NCBI GenBank assembly: GCA_902806565.1
Contig: CADCXA010000056.1
Location: 1,054,001 to 1,118,000 of the forward strand
DNA: 64,000 nucleotides
From: Hypoxylon rubiginosum
Lineage: Eukaryota > Ascomycota > Sordariomycetes > Xylariales > Hypoxylaceae
Direction of reading: 5' to 3'
Part shown: positions 24,872 through 36,961 of the stretch, piece by piece
Layout of the letters: each line of letters begins with the position of its first letter
Numbering within the stretch: position 1 is the first letter of the stretch
The notes under the pieces: model-generated
The model's input: only the letters and a program-made list of their open reading frames with translations
What the model was told of the DNA's origin: nothing
Databases searched by the model: none
Program-made: the position numbers and the translations under genes

Positions 24872-26893
24872 TGTATTATTATTATTATTTTGGAGGAGAC
24901 GAGTGACGAAGACGGGAAGACGGGCGGACGGAAAAAGGAGAAACCTGCCAGTGTAGATCCCAAGATATCTGTTGCCCACTTTGGACTTGGGGCTGTTGAT
25001 GGCCACTTATTTATGTAGGGAGATGGTTGTAGTAAGTTGATAAAGATCTAGGTACGGGACCAGGGCTAGACCATGTCAACCACCCCAAGCTAGCTTCGAT
25101 GGGCTGAAGTGCCGCGGGTGCATGTCAATGTCTAAGTATGTCCCGGCGTGTCAAGTGTGCTCAGTGTGTTTAAGCGTGTAAAAGAAAAAAAAAAGAGTGT
25201 AGAGTTAGGTTCGTAGAGTTATAGACGGGTAAAAAAGGGCCTGTATATGTACGAAGTGAGAGGGCCAATACTTCAGGTTAGTCCATGTACCTTGAATTCT
25301 CGAGCTCTTAGAATGGGGTCCTCCCCTGGAGTACTCTATCTGGATCGATCTCTCCACGCGCCTTGCTAGCTGCTGCTTACCTACCTAACCTAGGCAATTC
25401 AAGAAACCACCCAGTAGATATATAGCATAGCGACTTAGACACCAGTAGTATAATTCTTTTTCGCCTGTCGATCCGATTCTTATCTGATCATCAGATCCTC
25501 GAAGTCGTTCCAGTCGAAGCAACCGAAAGTTCTATCCTACTACGCACAGGGCAGAGAGGAGCCTTACATACCTAGGTAGAGAATACGAATAGAGCTAGGT
25601 ACTACTAGTACTTGGCTCGCTCAGCGTCGGTGGCTTGCGCTGGATCTGGGGTGACACTAAAATGGTAGGATTACTAGCACAGCACGTGGGCCGAAGGAGT
25701 AATAAGCCCAGGAACCCAGCTGCTGAGAATCGACATAAGCGTGGAGTCCGGAATGTGCATGCTCGATGTCACCATGTTAATACCGAAGTTCTCTGGCATA
25801 TTGACCATGGATTTCAATACCTACTTCCCCCCCCCTTTTTTTGATGGGCTCTTAGTGAGAAGGAGCGGAAGGAAGCCGAGTTATCCAAGTACACTTGGTA
25901 TCTCTCTAAGAACACGTGTATCTACTACCTACCTGAAGCATGCCATCTAGGATCTGGGGGTGTTCCTCTACGCTTCTACGCTCTACTCAAATATCAAATA
26001 TTCGAACCGGGGGATGTCAAAGTCCCAAGGGCCAAAGGGGGTGGGACACGGTCACAGGCAAAGCTAGGGGCCCCGTCTAAGAAGGACAGAGGCTAGAACC
26101 CTGCTCGATTTCTTAGTACCCGCCCTCCGCTCCCCTAAGAGCTAAGAGCTACTAAGAGCTCCATGCACCCAAGATCCCGGGATGCTCTTAATGCCTAGGC
26201 CGTCATTACCACCTATATTACGATTCATTTATTGGATCGACGATACGTACCGTTCTTAGATGTGCACATATGTACATATGTATATACATGTATATACATG
26301 TATGTAGGTATATGTCATAATATTCAAGTGTTTTATACAGAGTACAGCTTATACCTACTTTATAATGCATAAGTAAGACGCAGGCTGGTGATGTTTAAGA
26401 AGAAAAATAAAATAAAAATAAAAACCCCTAGTCGCTTATTATTATTATTCCCCCCCCCCCATTTTCCTTACCAGTATCTAACCCCCCTAGCACTGCTAAC
26501 GGAAGAGCGCGGAATAAGGTCGTATTAAAACATCAGGTAAATGTATTTATTTTCAGCCGTACGTCTCTTTTCGTCTCTATCCCATTTCACACCTTCTTAA
26601 CTGAGTAAAATGGGAAGATGCGCGGTTACGGGATACATACAGTAGCAGCTGAATATTGGACCTGAAATATCTCAGCTTTCTCTCCCCCCCGGTCGTCAGG
26701 TGTTGGATGATGGGATGATGGGATTCAATTACCCAGCTACAACCAGCTACGGGACCAACCAGCTACAGCACTCATATGTAACTGGACAGGGTGTACAGGG
26801 GAGGGGTGGGAAGAGACTATCCGCCCATCCCCTGCCCTGCTCTTTGCGCTAATGCATCTGACAAGGGTCTCTGATCGCTCGGCCGTGTGCCCG

Positions 26894-26931
26894 CGACTAG
26901 GGCCTATCAAGACGACTAGGGCCTATCAAGA
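26894..26931. repeat. Perfect 19-bp tandem duplication
   Basis: CGACTAGGGCCTATCAAGA occurs twice, head to tail, without mismatch. Confidence 0.95.
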
Positions 26932-29900
26932 TGCGTGGTGGGCTGGGTGGGCGGTGGGCTTCCGCGTGCTTTTTAAGCAACCCTTGGATCATATCCTTGA
27001 ACCTGTGCAGCCCGACAAGTTGATCAACATTATTTCTTTTCTCTTTTTCCTTTTGAATCTTGTTACCCCCTGCGGGGACCAAAGCTGGCTAGAGATTGGG
27101 AAAAGGGGCTGAAGGGCGACATTCTCGGGATTTATGAATAACATCATTTGCCTACCTTTTTGCTTACCATGAACCATGACCATGACCACGACCACTACCA
27201 CTGCCGTGGCCATGACTTACATCGTAGGCAATCTAATCCAGTCATAAAAAATTAAGGTAACTCACCCGTTCACATCAGCTTACCCTTTTCTTCTTCTTTC
27301 CTTTCCCAAGAGATCCGATCAAATTGGCGCACGAACTTCCTCGGTAGAAGGATGTACCTCTGTAGGTCGACAAGCGGTTCGTGCGACCTGAGATGACCTC
27401 GATGTCCTTTTGTATTTCCCCGTCACCTCCCTAACCTAACCTACATATGGGTACATAAGGTCTTTTCTTCCTTAGCCCGAGTACTCAGCTGTCGTGTGAT
27501 TTATTGTCTTGGCACACCGTTAAAGATAGCGCTGTCCGGTCTGGTTCAGCACGTTTTTAGCCCTTCAGCTTCTCTGGCGCACGTATCGGTGGGACGGTGG
27601 GACGGTGGGAAACCCCCTATGATAGTGATAGAATTTGAGACCTCCCCCAAATCTGATAAACCACATGCACACAACGATGTCAGCCACGGAAATACTTTAG
27701 CCATAGCATACAATTGCTTTGGAGCTAGATATAAATAAATGCGGGCGATAACATTAAATTGTTGATTACGTGACGTATTAAGCTTTATCTTAGCATTGCG
27801 GCTCATGGTGCTGTAGGGTACATACATCCTTATAAGGAAGGCAAGATACATTATGTATTGTAGGATAGCAGCATCGTTAAGTCAAGCATCTCAAGCATCT
27901 CAAGCATCGGATGACGTAACCTCTATTAAGATGCTCTATACTTGCGCGCCAACGTACCGAGGTATATACCGGCAGATATACATATGTATATAGTAAGGTA
28001 CTATTAGGGATGGGCACTGTAAAAGACAAGAACCCTTCGATCCTATCATCATGTCTGGTGTGATATTGTCTTGAGTTATGTGTTCACTTACGGTAGTCTA
28101 TTACCCAAGCTGCCAAGGTAGAGGTGAGATGAGTAGCTCAGGAAGTAATGAAATCCAAAATTCAATTGATGCATAAGAGGTAGCTACTTGATACCTACCC
28201 CCTAACCAAGGACAGTACGTGGAGGATTTGCTCAACTGTTCCCGACTGTCGATCGCCCGGCTGCAAGCCTGCAAGTTTACTTGGCAATGCAGCAATGCTC
28301 CGTTGGCATCGTTGTAGGCTGCATGTCATCAAACGTAGATGCGCCTCAAATGGTGCCAATACCAATCCCATCTCCTTTTCATCTACTCCCATGAAGCTAT
28401 CATCTATATGCCCAGGTAGCTAGGTATCGATTGTATGCACTATACCTGTCATATATAAGATGACAAGACGGGGGCTTGACACGCTTGAAGAGCCTCATCG
28501 GTTTTCATATCGTCAATATAGCATATTGTCTTCAAGGCGGCCAGCCGCTTTGCGCGCGAAGTGAGATCGTGGGATTATGAATGAAAGCACATTGGCTAGA
28601 CGCAATCGTATGCGCGCCCTCGAAGTGACTATCATCGGAACGCTCTGCTAGGCTCAATCACTTGGTCAAGGTCCCAATAAAAGCTTGCGTATGCCTTTTC
28701 GCTGCAGGGGCAGTCCCTGAAGCTCAGCAGCTAGGTTGCACCCCGTCGTTGGAGTATAACTGCTGTACCGTCAGACCGTATGGTGATTTGAAGCTCGACA
28801 TAATCAGCGCTATCGGCCATCTCACCGGTTCGACTGCTTGCTTTGAACTGACTAAGACCCTGAGATCTCATCCCTTCCATGGCACGGTACGGATGACCAG
28901 TTCGGGATCGTTGTGCTGCGATAGAGCATGGGGGTGGTTCTTGGTTACACGAGAATATCTAAGCAACGGCGAGAAGTCTGTGATTTTGCTTTTTTCTGTC
29001 TCGAGGGGTAGCTGCTTACCCTGCGCCCTAGACTTGGTTTTCTTACCCCTTAACATGTTACAGGAGGTGCTGTAGCTGCTGTAGCAAAAGATGAAAATAG
29101 AAGAACTTGATCACCAAGGAACATAGACAGAGCCTTGTCTCATTACGGGAATTTTAAACGAGGATGATGCGTGATGCGTCTTCCTTGAACTTCCCAAGTT
29201 CTGCTAAGGAATGGCATCCCTTCTGGATCTTACGTAGCAAAGCTGATGAAGTCGAAAAAATTCGCACTTTGCTATACTCAGATGCCTAACGTGGATACGG
29301 CACGCGCTCAATTCTTAGATGTATGGATGTAAGAGCCTCTCCGAGATGAGACCTCAGTGTTTGTGTCTGGGTGAGAGGTACCTAGGTAGGTGTGCATGAT
29401 CTCGATGAGACTGTAATACCTGTCACGTCTTCCAATTTTAGCAGTCTCGTGCCTTAGTGGCGAGGGTAATCGTCGTAATTTTTTCCTTCGTGTTACTATA
29501 CATGTTCCAGCGACATAGTAGTCGTTGAGGATCTGACTTCACCGTGCTAGAATTGTGAAGCTGAAGTAATATGTAAATGCAGTCATCTGATTGGTCTTCA
29601 TTTTTCAGGATGGTAACCCTGCCTCCATACATTTATGTCGACTTGTGAGTCGGGGCCGATATAATCGCCGAGAGTCACTCGCCCGAATGGGTTTCAAGCT
29701 TCGAAGGGAAAGGTCTCTTCGATGGATGGGTGAGCAATTCCCTCTTCCCTCTTCCCTCGCCCCTCGTCGCCGTCAGCGTCATTTAAAGTGTTAATACAGG
29801 AACGAACTGCCAGATTTCCAAGCATGTCGTTTGAAATAAAGTCGAGTCGCTCGGGCATGATCGGTGGCGCAAACCCAGGACCCAAGCTCCTTTAGCAGGC

Positions 29901-31954
29901 TGCATGGCGTAAACAAGGTTAAGGTGAGCTACAATGGGTAATCAACATTTGGGGATGGGGGACGTAGGTGTGCATCTCATCTCATCCCGTCTCATCTCCC
30001 TAGGGCTAGGTACTGGGTATTCTGAAGATCGCATTCGGGGCCGGATACCCATCCGCAACCACCAGCGAGCGCCACCCTTCCGCTTATCTCCTTCCTGCCT
30101 TTTGGGGGTCATCTTCATTCGTAGGTAGGCAGGCTAGGTAGGTCGCGAGGTGGTAGTAGCTGGTTGGATGTTATGCGGGATCCGCACGCCCGTCCGGGGG
30201 CCAAGCCCTGGTTGAACTGGTTGAACTCCAACCAAGATCCCGAGCTGGTCAGGGCCCATAGGGCAGTGGAATTCTCTGCGTGCGTGACCGGTCACTTGAT
30301 AATTCATCGAAAGCCCAGACACATTTAATACCAATCTGGAGTTATCCCCTCGAGGGCTGGGCCAGTCGTAATGTGATCTAGATTAGGTGAAAATGTAACT
30401 ATGAATCGGGAATAGGCCAAGCGAAGACTGGAAGTCTCCGAAGAACACGGCGAGTGGTGGCATGCAGTGAAACCAAAAACGTTCAATCAGACCTACGAGA
30501 TGAAAGGCGATACCCTGCTTGGCCTTGGTACGATGTAAGTAAGACACACCAAAGGTGCCTATGCTTAGACGCTGACGGGATATATATCGCTTCCTGGTAA
30601 ATGAGAGGAGGGAAAAGAGGATAGATAATAAAAAATAAAAGATAAATACAAAAGGGGACGAGCTATCATATCATTGAGCTTGCACTAGCTCAATAAGAGC
30701 TACTAGGTAGTATCTCCAGTTTGGCTAGATGCATAGATGCAACTACATGCACTAAGGTAGATACTTTACGGGTTATAGGCATATAACTATAAAGTTGAGG
30801 AGGTATGTATGTACCAAGGGTGATAGATGATTCCCTATGCGATCTCAAGATTCGATATTCCTTGTCTTGGCAACATCTTTCCCATACATATCATCACCCC
30901 CATCTAACAAGTCGTGAAAAGTCACGCCCTAAACACTACTATATTAAACTGATCAAATGGTCAACATGCGAAGAGCCCCCGCGACTCTTCTGGACAATTT
31001 TTAGCATGGCACGATTTAGTCCGGAGACGGATGGATCAGAAGAGTCTAGACTCTTTTGCTTAAAGTCATGTATCCCTCCGAAGCTCTCGTGGCCCACTGG
31101 TCAGCTAGACACGGGCAGACCCTTCCTCCGCATTAGCGCGGTTATCGTCATCTAATATTTATTCGAGAATTCATAGTTTCACGTAGAATCCCACTTAGCA
31201 TCGAAATAGACCAGGTATGCCGGCCGCTCCCTGCAACTTGAGAACCACAGATACAACGATCCGGACCCGGCCAATACTCCTCCGGACCCGGGTCCGACGA
31301 TAGGGGCCCTTCCATGGAACCCTCAGTTGAGGTCGAGCGTGACGCTCCCACCATACACGTCACACTACAAGGGGTACTTCTAGAGGCATACGAGGATGCT
31401 CGCAGTCTATTGCAGTTAGGCCCGTACCAGATCCCGTCAGCGATGTCAGTGCATACATACAACACAGCGGCTAGATGAAGTTCCTTTCGCTGTGCTACCG
31501 TAATAGTCCCTCGCATTGCTTGCCCGAATTGGCCGGTTACCGGATTCGGGTCTTCAACCGAAGAGGGAAAGAAAGAAAAAAAGACTCGTAAATCGCGGTT
31601 CACAATCGTCTTTACTCAGGTACTTAACGAAACGTTGCGTGTGGATCACGGTGGAACTTATAACAGCCCGCGTCTCGCCCAATTTCCTGCGGGGCGACAG
31701 ATATGGTAAAAAACAATCTCGCGGACGAATACACGGGACCCCTCATGTAGTCGCATCTGTCGAGCTACATAGTAATAGGCTCGAATACCCTGAAGTTGGT
31801 GTTGAGCTCATTCAAGATTGGCATGCCAATCTCCCATCTTAATCTTTTCAGCTACTCTCAATCTTCGGACTATACCCCCCGTTCGGAAAAGACTGCCAGA
31901 CAGATGCAGACGAGCACATAGCAAGAAAAGGCTATTTCTCTCTCGTCGCTTATG

Positions 31955-31975
31955 CCCCCCCCCCCCCCCCCCCCC
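31955..31975. repeat. Poly(C) run
   Basis: Twenty-one consecutive C residues, intergenic. Confidence 0.9.
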
Positions 31976-34900
31976 GGCGCGTGAACAAGGGGCAAAGTAG
32001 GTATGGATGCTAATAATAGGTAAGACGCCGTCACACGAGCGGGGGAAAAGGGGAAAAGGGGTTCGAGAGAAGTTAAAGAAATGTCTCCCATTTATTTATC
32101 TCCCGTTTCCCACGAACGGGAATATGCATCAATTAAGCTTGTCACGAGCAAATTCGCTTCTGCCGGAAACGGGACGAAGCGCCGTGTAGCCCATCCACGG
32201 TCCTGGGTCGGTTCGGTTGGCGCACCGCATGGTTTTCTATTTTATTTTATTTTTAAAAGGAGGGGGTAGCCACAGGCATTTCCCGGAAACACAGATGAGC
32301 CTCATTTGTGGACAGTGGCCCCAATCATCAAGAACGGTTTGGCTGCTTATGGCTTCGGCAATGTTCCGAACAGTCGCAAGATCTGATATGTCTCCACCAT
32401 GGAAAAAAACCGACCCACAGGCTTAAGTCGTCTAGGTATGAAGATTGGACGAAAAGGCTTCCTCTTTAGTCGACAACGTGGGCAATAATTCTCAATCGAG
32501 CCTATCGTCATATTTTTTGGTGGCGTGCATTCAATTGCGACGCCACCTTTATAACCCATCTCAGACTGTTTGGGGAGTCAAATCATTAACCTCTACCATA
32601 TACAATCCCTCACCTTATTTACTATAACTTTCATCATTAGGTAATTACAACACGCCTACTTTACATCTTAATCTTGATATTATACCTACCTAGGTAAGTT
32701 AGGGGGTGAGTTTGCAGTACCCCAAACTAAATCATCGTTCATTAAAAGACGAGCCCACCAGCCACTTACGTGCGCATCTATGCCAGCCGTCAAACATCGT
32801 GCTTCAAACAATCGTCCTATTGCACAGCTTCTCATTGTCATTCTAGATTGAGTTATGACTGCAGCACTCATTGAACTAACGCAGGTATAGTTGCCAGGGA
32901 GCTGAACCCGTTACCTAATTAGAAGACCAACATGTCAATATTCCGGAATGGCCCAGTATCACGCCTCTCATTTTTACTCGTGGCTAGATGTAGAATCGGC
33001 AGAACCGAAACCTGTGCGTGAGATGTTCTTGACACCACTGTTCATCATATCCCTTCACATGGATGGCTCTGGACCACGTCGTTCGGTTACGTTGCAGTCT
33101 ACCACCTCGGACTTATATAGTAGGCAAACATCTATGGCCGGGGCTTGTGTACCAATTCGGGTTGAACTAAATGTCATACTACGTCTAGCTTCCTTGGAAG
33201 TAATCAGTTGACCATCAGTTGCCAGCATTAGAAATCACACTTGAGACCGACCAGACATGCTAGGTCTTAGTTTAGGTCTACGATGATTGCCGCCCAAGCC
33301 GTAAGCTGACGTGTTAGGTGCCAAATCTGCCTTGTAAAATACACCCGCACGGTATCTCAACTACTTGAAGTCTACAGGGCCTGGAGCACAGACTGGGCTC
33401 TAAGATGTCATTCGAGTAGGCAAATACAGAGGATTGAACAGCAGCGTGTCTCTGCATAATTTGTATCATTGCATCTCCTCGGATAGCAAGATGACGTTGT
33501 ATCTTCCTACGATACTAGAGACCCCTCCAACGGGACATACGGCGAAGTGAAATTAGTCGCGGGTCTAGAAGTACTCAAGTGTCACTGAAAAATGCTTAGA
33601 GGCTCGGGAACTCCCACGCGTCCATTCTCAACCGCGGGGGCTTGCATATGATTTACGTGCTTGCCGCCGGGGCGTGCGGGTTCTTGGTAGGTTCTAGCCG
33701 CTTAATTTGGAGTCCAGAAAACGCCACCCCTTTACTAACGAACCTGCCTACTTCCCTCAGCTATAGGGGACGCCGAAGCTAATTCATCCCGTCGGGGAAC
33801 GTGTCGAATGCAGATAAAGCTGCCTAGTGGCTACTCCGTAGGTACCTGAGTACTTACCTCACATATGATATGAGGTATGTAGCGTTCGTTGAGACATCTG
33901 CTAGTTCTCGGGCGATGCTTCCCTTCCTAGAGATAAAGGGTGACGCGAGTCGGATTCCAACCTTGAACTTCAAATACTGATATGATCCTAGCTAAGCTCC
34001 AGAGACTTTCTTAATGCTTCTCAAGTAACACTACATTTTGAACATTACTGTATAAAAAGAGGTGTTGTCCAGCGCGTGCATTCGGGGAGATCACCCGGAA
34101 CGATGATCAGCATTTATGCACCCAAGGGTCCAATCGGACTACATTCGATAGATGAATATTAACATGGCATTGGTAGCTGTTGGAATCTCTCAACTCCGGA
34201 TGAGTATCAGAATAATTGCATAATTGCTCAAATATGTAGTATTAGTTTTTTAATGCAGTATATGTCGTAATAGCTTGATGTAATCTTGGGTTGATGTATG
34301 CGTAATTTTAGTGATATCTTGTAGAAGAAACCCTATGGGGGAAGTTGGGTACTGTCTTGATAGAATCCAAGTTTCCGGTCTATTTCCTAGACATTTCATC
34401 CACGTTCAACGCGACTAAATGACTGTTATATTGGTTTCAATACGAGTACTTCAAACGGAAACCTCAAAACGTACGTAAATCTCTCCCTGGGTTAGCTCGC
34501 CTCCGGTAAGAATTCACAAGATCGTCAGAGACCCTATCTCGCTTCCGTCAAGTTATCTAGGTCATTGTACGCTGTCCTACTACCTAAGGTTTCCGTAGCA
34601 TCAGATCTGTAAACTATCACCCTATCAATGAAGGCAGCTTCCTAGCAAAGATGATAGCCATTGACTTATGACCCATCCCATTCGTCTCATCAGCTGAGAA
34701 GTGTCGAGATCCCCTAATGAAAACAAACTGAGACGATGTATGGTCGAGAAGAAGTTATGGCCCCTTCACAAGCCTCTAAATATGCGCCTTGCTGTATATT
34801 CGACGTATAAAGAAGCTAATGGCACTGGGCAGATTTTGCTATATTTAGCACGAAAAAGCCTTACTGGCTAACTCTTCACGAGAAAAATAACACATGTCAT

Positions 34901-35304
34901 CTCAGCTCCCACATCCTACTATTAAACCGGTCTGAAACCTCTTGTAGTCATGTACTAGCGACACTGCAGGATACATGGATTCACCGCTAGTAGTTAGGAT
35001 AGGACGAGCGATACTGTGTGTATGGTAGGCAGGATACCGTCTCGAGGTAGGACCAACTTAGTCAGAAGTCTAGGATGATTTAGGGGTTAGTAGAGGGAAC
35101 ACGAAGATTTAGCCTTGGAGCAATGAAGAAACACGTAGGTATTTCACCGGTCTCAACCCTGGGATCTGGATATAAGCTAAGTTACATTTCAGTAAGAGCA
35201 CTATTCCCTTGTAAGTCAGGCTCTTCTAGCCCTAGCCCTATGGATAGGTAGGTGTTTGGGCATGTTGGTCCGAATAGGGGCATGTATAATGATATCCTCG
35301 GCAG

Positions 35305-35365
35305 TTAGGCTAAGAGCTCCTCGCGTAACAACGTTGTTGTTACCATATCGCTTGGCCCGCATCGC
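35305..35365. repeat. Diverged repeat, copy 1
   Basis: It begins TTAGGCTAAGAGCTCCTCGC and is followed by GTAACA. It matches copy 3 (36575) in 24 of the first 27 positions and copy 2 (36019) at roughly 70 percent over about 55 positions. The minus strand reads through it as an open frame containing VTRGALSLTAEDIIIH. Confidence 0.7.
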
Positions 35366-36018
35366 GAAAACGTCTGATTCGCTAGGTGCTTGATATTCGA
35401 AGCCCCTATTCAAGGTACTACTTCGGAGTCGCTCTTTTATTCCACAAACTTAACAGCCTAATACAACAGCTCCAAGTACCTGTAGTTGAATTCATCCATT
35501 TACTTATACCATCAATTATCGGCCTATTAATATTTGCATAGGACATATAAACTCATGAAATTCTGTTATTATGTGTCTAGTTGTAACGGGGTATAAGCTA
35601 CCTAGAGTAGGTACCCATGCTATTGACACCTCACTTTACAGTAGAGTTTCTCATTCTGAGTATGTACCTAGGTAGCATACTGGATCTATTCATCTTCACT
35701 TGTATTTCCACTTTTATTAGAAAGAAGCTATTTGAGGTGAACGATCTGTCATCTGAGAGGACACGTACCTAGGTAGGTCGCCCACCGCCAACTTAAATGC
35801 CTAGGTAGTCACTGATAGTATACGTAAACTTGGGATCATGTCAGGACTTAGGTCTTGTCACACAAACCTAGCCCTTACTATCCAGGAGGTATCGTGACCC
35901 CTAGGATGGCGGTATCGGGTGCTTGTACCACCAGGGGTATCGGAGGCGAACGATGAGTTCCCTTGCCTGATAGGCTTCTTTGTCTACCATTCTTGTATAT
36001 ACGAAGACGTTCATAGCT

Positions 36019-36085
36019 GTCAGGTCTATAGCTCCTCGTGCAACACCGTTTTAATTTCCCTCATCGTTTGGACGGTCTCGTGACA
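36019..36085. repeat. Diverged repeat, copy 2
   Basis: The shared core is AGCTCCTCGTGCAACA, then the ATCGTTTGGAC block that parallels ATCGCTTGGCC of copy 1. The minus strand reads VARGAIDLTAMNVFVYT, aligning with the copy 1 translation, but a stop lies a few codons upstream. Confidence 0.65.
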
Positions 36086-36574
36086 GATCAGGCTTACCGT
36101 CCTTGAAGAGAGATGCTATCTCTCGAGACTAGCCATGTGATGAGTAAAACAAAACAATTATGTTGTAGCGCGAAGAGCTGCAAAACCTAACAGCGAACAG
36201 CTCCGGATATACATAGGAGGCGATAACAAAGAGGCAAATCATATTCCCTATCGACCTGCCCCACGAACCATGAACCGAGGGGCGTACGGTCCTACCCGAG
36301 TGATCAAGGGCTGAGACATTGCTATGCTACACGATCTTAAACATATTTCCTAGACTATATTCATGAACTAATGGGCGAACTGATAAGATGCAAGATAATC
36401 GGGCATCAGGGCTTGTAGTTGTTCTCGGAAGTTTGTCGAGCTGCCAGGGTCTTAGCGGTACCTAAGTGGTAGCTCAGGGTTATTAGGAGATAGGACAAAC
36501 TAGTAAAGGGGAGTCAATGGATACGGAAGGCTCCTTTTCTCAATTCCTCTATGCATAACCAGAGCTAACTGAAG

Positions 36575-36635
36575 TTAGGCTAATAGCTCTTCGCGCAACA
36601 GAATAGTTGCTAGTCCTCTCATTCGTGACAGTCGA
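36575..36635. repeat. Diverged repeat, copy 3
   Basis: It begins TTAGGCTAATAGCTCTTCGC and continues GCAACA. The minus strand reads SVARRAISLT, aligning with copies 1 and 2. Confidence 0.7.
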
Positions 36636-36918
36636 GCTTCCAAGATTATACCTCTTTTAACTACTCAAAATCTATCTTATAAACAAATTCGCCAGTCTAG
36701 TAATACTGACTTCCGTGCTTAAGTGTTGCATATAATTAAGGTAAAAGCATTTCCAGATACCTACTTTTAATTGAATAGCGCCATTGGTAATTTAGTTATA
36801 AGAAGGGGACTCCTTGGGCACGTTTTTGACATCCGTATGATGTGCCCCTATCCTAACTCCTCAATTGTCCAGTAAAGTTCTATACTATCTAGGAGGTAGG
36901 CATATAGGGATATGTCAA

Positions 36919-36961
36919 AGAGTTATATTGAACCCACCTCTGACAAGGGTAATATAACTCT
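36919..36961. repeat. Inverted repeat, 11-bp arms
   Basis: AGAGTTATATT (36919-36929) pairs perfectly with AATATAACTCT (36951-36961) around a 21-nt loop. Confidence 0.8.

Larger units (their letters stand above)
24872..33200. other. Gene desert, part 1
   Basis: 8.3 kb with no supported gene. The first part is the FlbC-like gene's 5' flank. It holds TACCTAGGTA at 25569, 29379 and 32687, a perfect 19-bp tandem duplication at 26894-26931, an alternating ATGTACATATGTATATACATG block at about 26260-26305, a 10-C run near 26451, and a 21-C run at 31955-31975. Frames at 28662-29075, 30805-31155 and 31148-31603 lack motifs and have poor starts. A 54-codon ATG frame at 31314-31478 is noted under findings. 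Confidence 0.5.

Noticed and set aside
28662..29075. 137-codon + frame
   Set aside because: Starts with a non-ATG codon, mixed composition, no motif.
31148..31603. 151-codon minus-strand frame
   Set aside because: Overlaps another frame on the + strand, no motif, non-conserved appearance.
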